From contig VGFF01000121.1 in NCBI GenBank assembly GCA_016868955.1, positions 1-6,076 on the forward strand: a stretch of 6,076 bases of DNA. The letters run 5' to 3'. The position numbers were made by a program, and so were the translations under genes. A model generated the notes under the pieces. That model was not told the DNA's origin and did not search any database. It saw only the letters and a list, made by a program, of their open reading frames with translations. This document shows positions 5,938 to 6,076 of this stretch, piece after piece; the stretch's first letter is position 1; every line of letters begins with the position of its first letter. This stretch comes from Armatimonadota bacterium. Its GTDB lineage: Bacteria > Sysuimicrobiota > Sysuimicrobiia > Sysuimicrobiales > VGFF01.

Positions 5938-6071
5938 CGCCGCCACGACTCTTCGTGATCACAGCGCCCGCCGCCGCTACGTGCGATCCCGTAGCTGGGC
6001 GCGCCAGTCGAAAACGCGGCCGTGTAGACGGTGCGGGACCTGCCCCCGAAAAACTGATCCAGTTGAGATGA
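5934..6071 (+). CDS. Possible 45-residue ORF overlapping the CopC fusion gene, perhaps truncated
   Basis: An ATG at 5934 overlaps the preceding stop as ATGA, the same junction style used elsewhere in this locus, and opens a 45-codon frame beginning MTPPRLFVITAPAAATC. The remainder is Arg/Gly-rich and its last codons run into sequence resembling the end of an insertion element, ending at TGA 6069-6071. It may be the beginning of a real third gene cut off by the inserted sequence, or a chance frame. I recognise no family. Confidence 0.22.
   Translation: MTPPRLFVITAPAAATCDPVAGRASRKRGRVDGAGPAPEKLIQLR
5964..6002 (+). terminator. Hairpin downstream of the rightward copper genes
   Basis: GCTACG (5976-5981) pairs with CGTAGC (5990-5995) around an eight-base loop, and outside it GCGCCC (5964-5969) pairs with GGGCGC (5997-6002), with an asymmetric internal bulge. 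It begins 27 bases after the stop of the CopC fusion gene, a normal place for a terminator, but no T-run follows, so intrinsic termination is uncertain. Confidence 0.3.
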
Positions 6072-6076
6072 GACTA
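6032..6076 (+). mobile_element. Possible insertion sequence end (partial)
   Basis: The last 45 bases change character: a C-run then an A-run (CTGCCCCCGAAAAACTGATC) followed by GTTGAGATGAGACTA. From memory this resembles terminal inverted repeats of IS3-type elements, which often start TG and carry CCCCC followed by A/T-rich bases. It also contains a short dyad AACTG-ATC-CAGTT (6052-6064). No transposase is visible because the window ends, so this is a suggestion only. Confidence 0.28.

Overview
This is a GC-rich, gene-dense bacterial window whose coding frames favour G or C in the third codon position. It carries a GerW/YtfJ-family protein, a NAGPA-type glycosidase fragment and a copper-handling locus of the CopC/CopD type. 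I cannot assign a phylum. The mix of a non-sporulation GerW homologue, unusual domain fusions and an apparently frameshifted edge gene would fit an uncultured soil or sediment bacterium, but that is a guess.

Left part (1-1981). The window opens inside a minus-strand gene that seems to be frameshifted near 109-111. Next come about 690 bases with no convincing gene. Two plus-strand genes follow: a GerW-family protein with a C-terminal membrane anchor (907-1329), and a short secreted protein that keeps only the C-terminal part of a phosphodiester glycosidase (NAGPA) domain (1523-1981).

Right part (2000-5937) is a copper locus of two divergent gene sets. Leftward from 4795 are a histidine-rich, single-span or exported protein, a secreted beta-rich protein of a copper-associated family, a CopC and a CopD carrying an extra C-terminal YtkA/FixH-like domain. 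Rightward from 4913 are a second CopC and a third CopC fused to what reads as an alkylsulfatase dimerisation domain. The three CopC domains and the beta-rich protein are all predicted to expose an N-terminal histidine after signal-peptide cleavage. Gene junctions use 4-base start/stop overlaps (GTGA, ATGA, TTGA, possibly ATGA again), so the genes are probably translated together. The 117-base divergent spacer holds a perfect 12-base palindrome that could be an operator. No copper sensor, P-type ATPase or oxidase is in view.

How they may work together (inference): CopC proteins and the His-rich protein bind periplasmic copper, CopD moves it across the inner membrane, and the beta-rich and YtkA-like domains help hold or hand over metal. 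The last about 140 bases contain a possible truncated small ORF, a hairpin, and a segment resembling the end of an insertion sequence.

The strongest candidate for something new is the CopC-alkylsulfatase-dimerisation fusion at 5278-5937, within a locus carrying three CopC domains.
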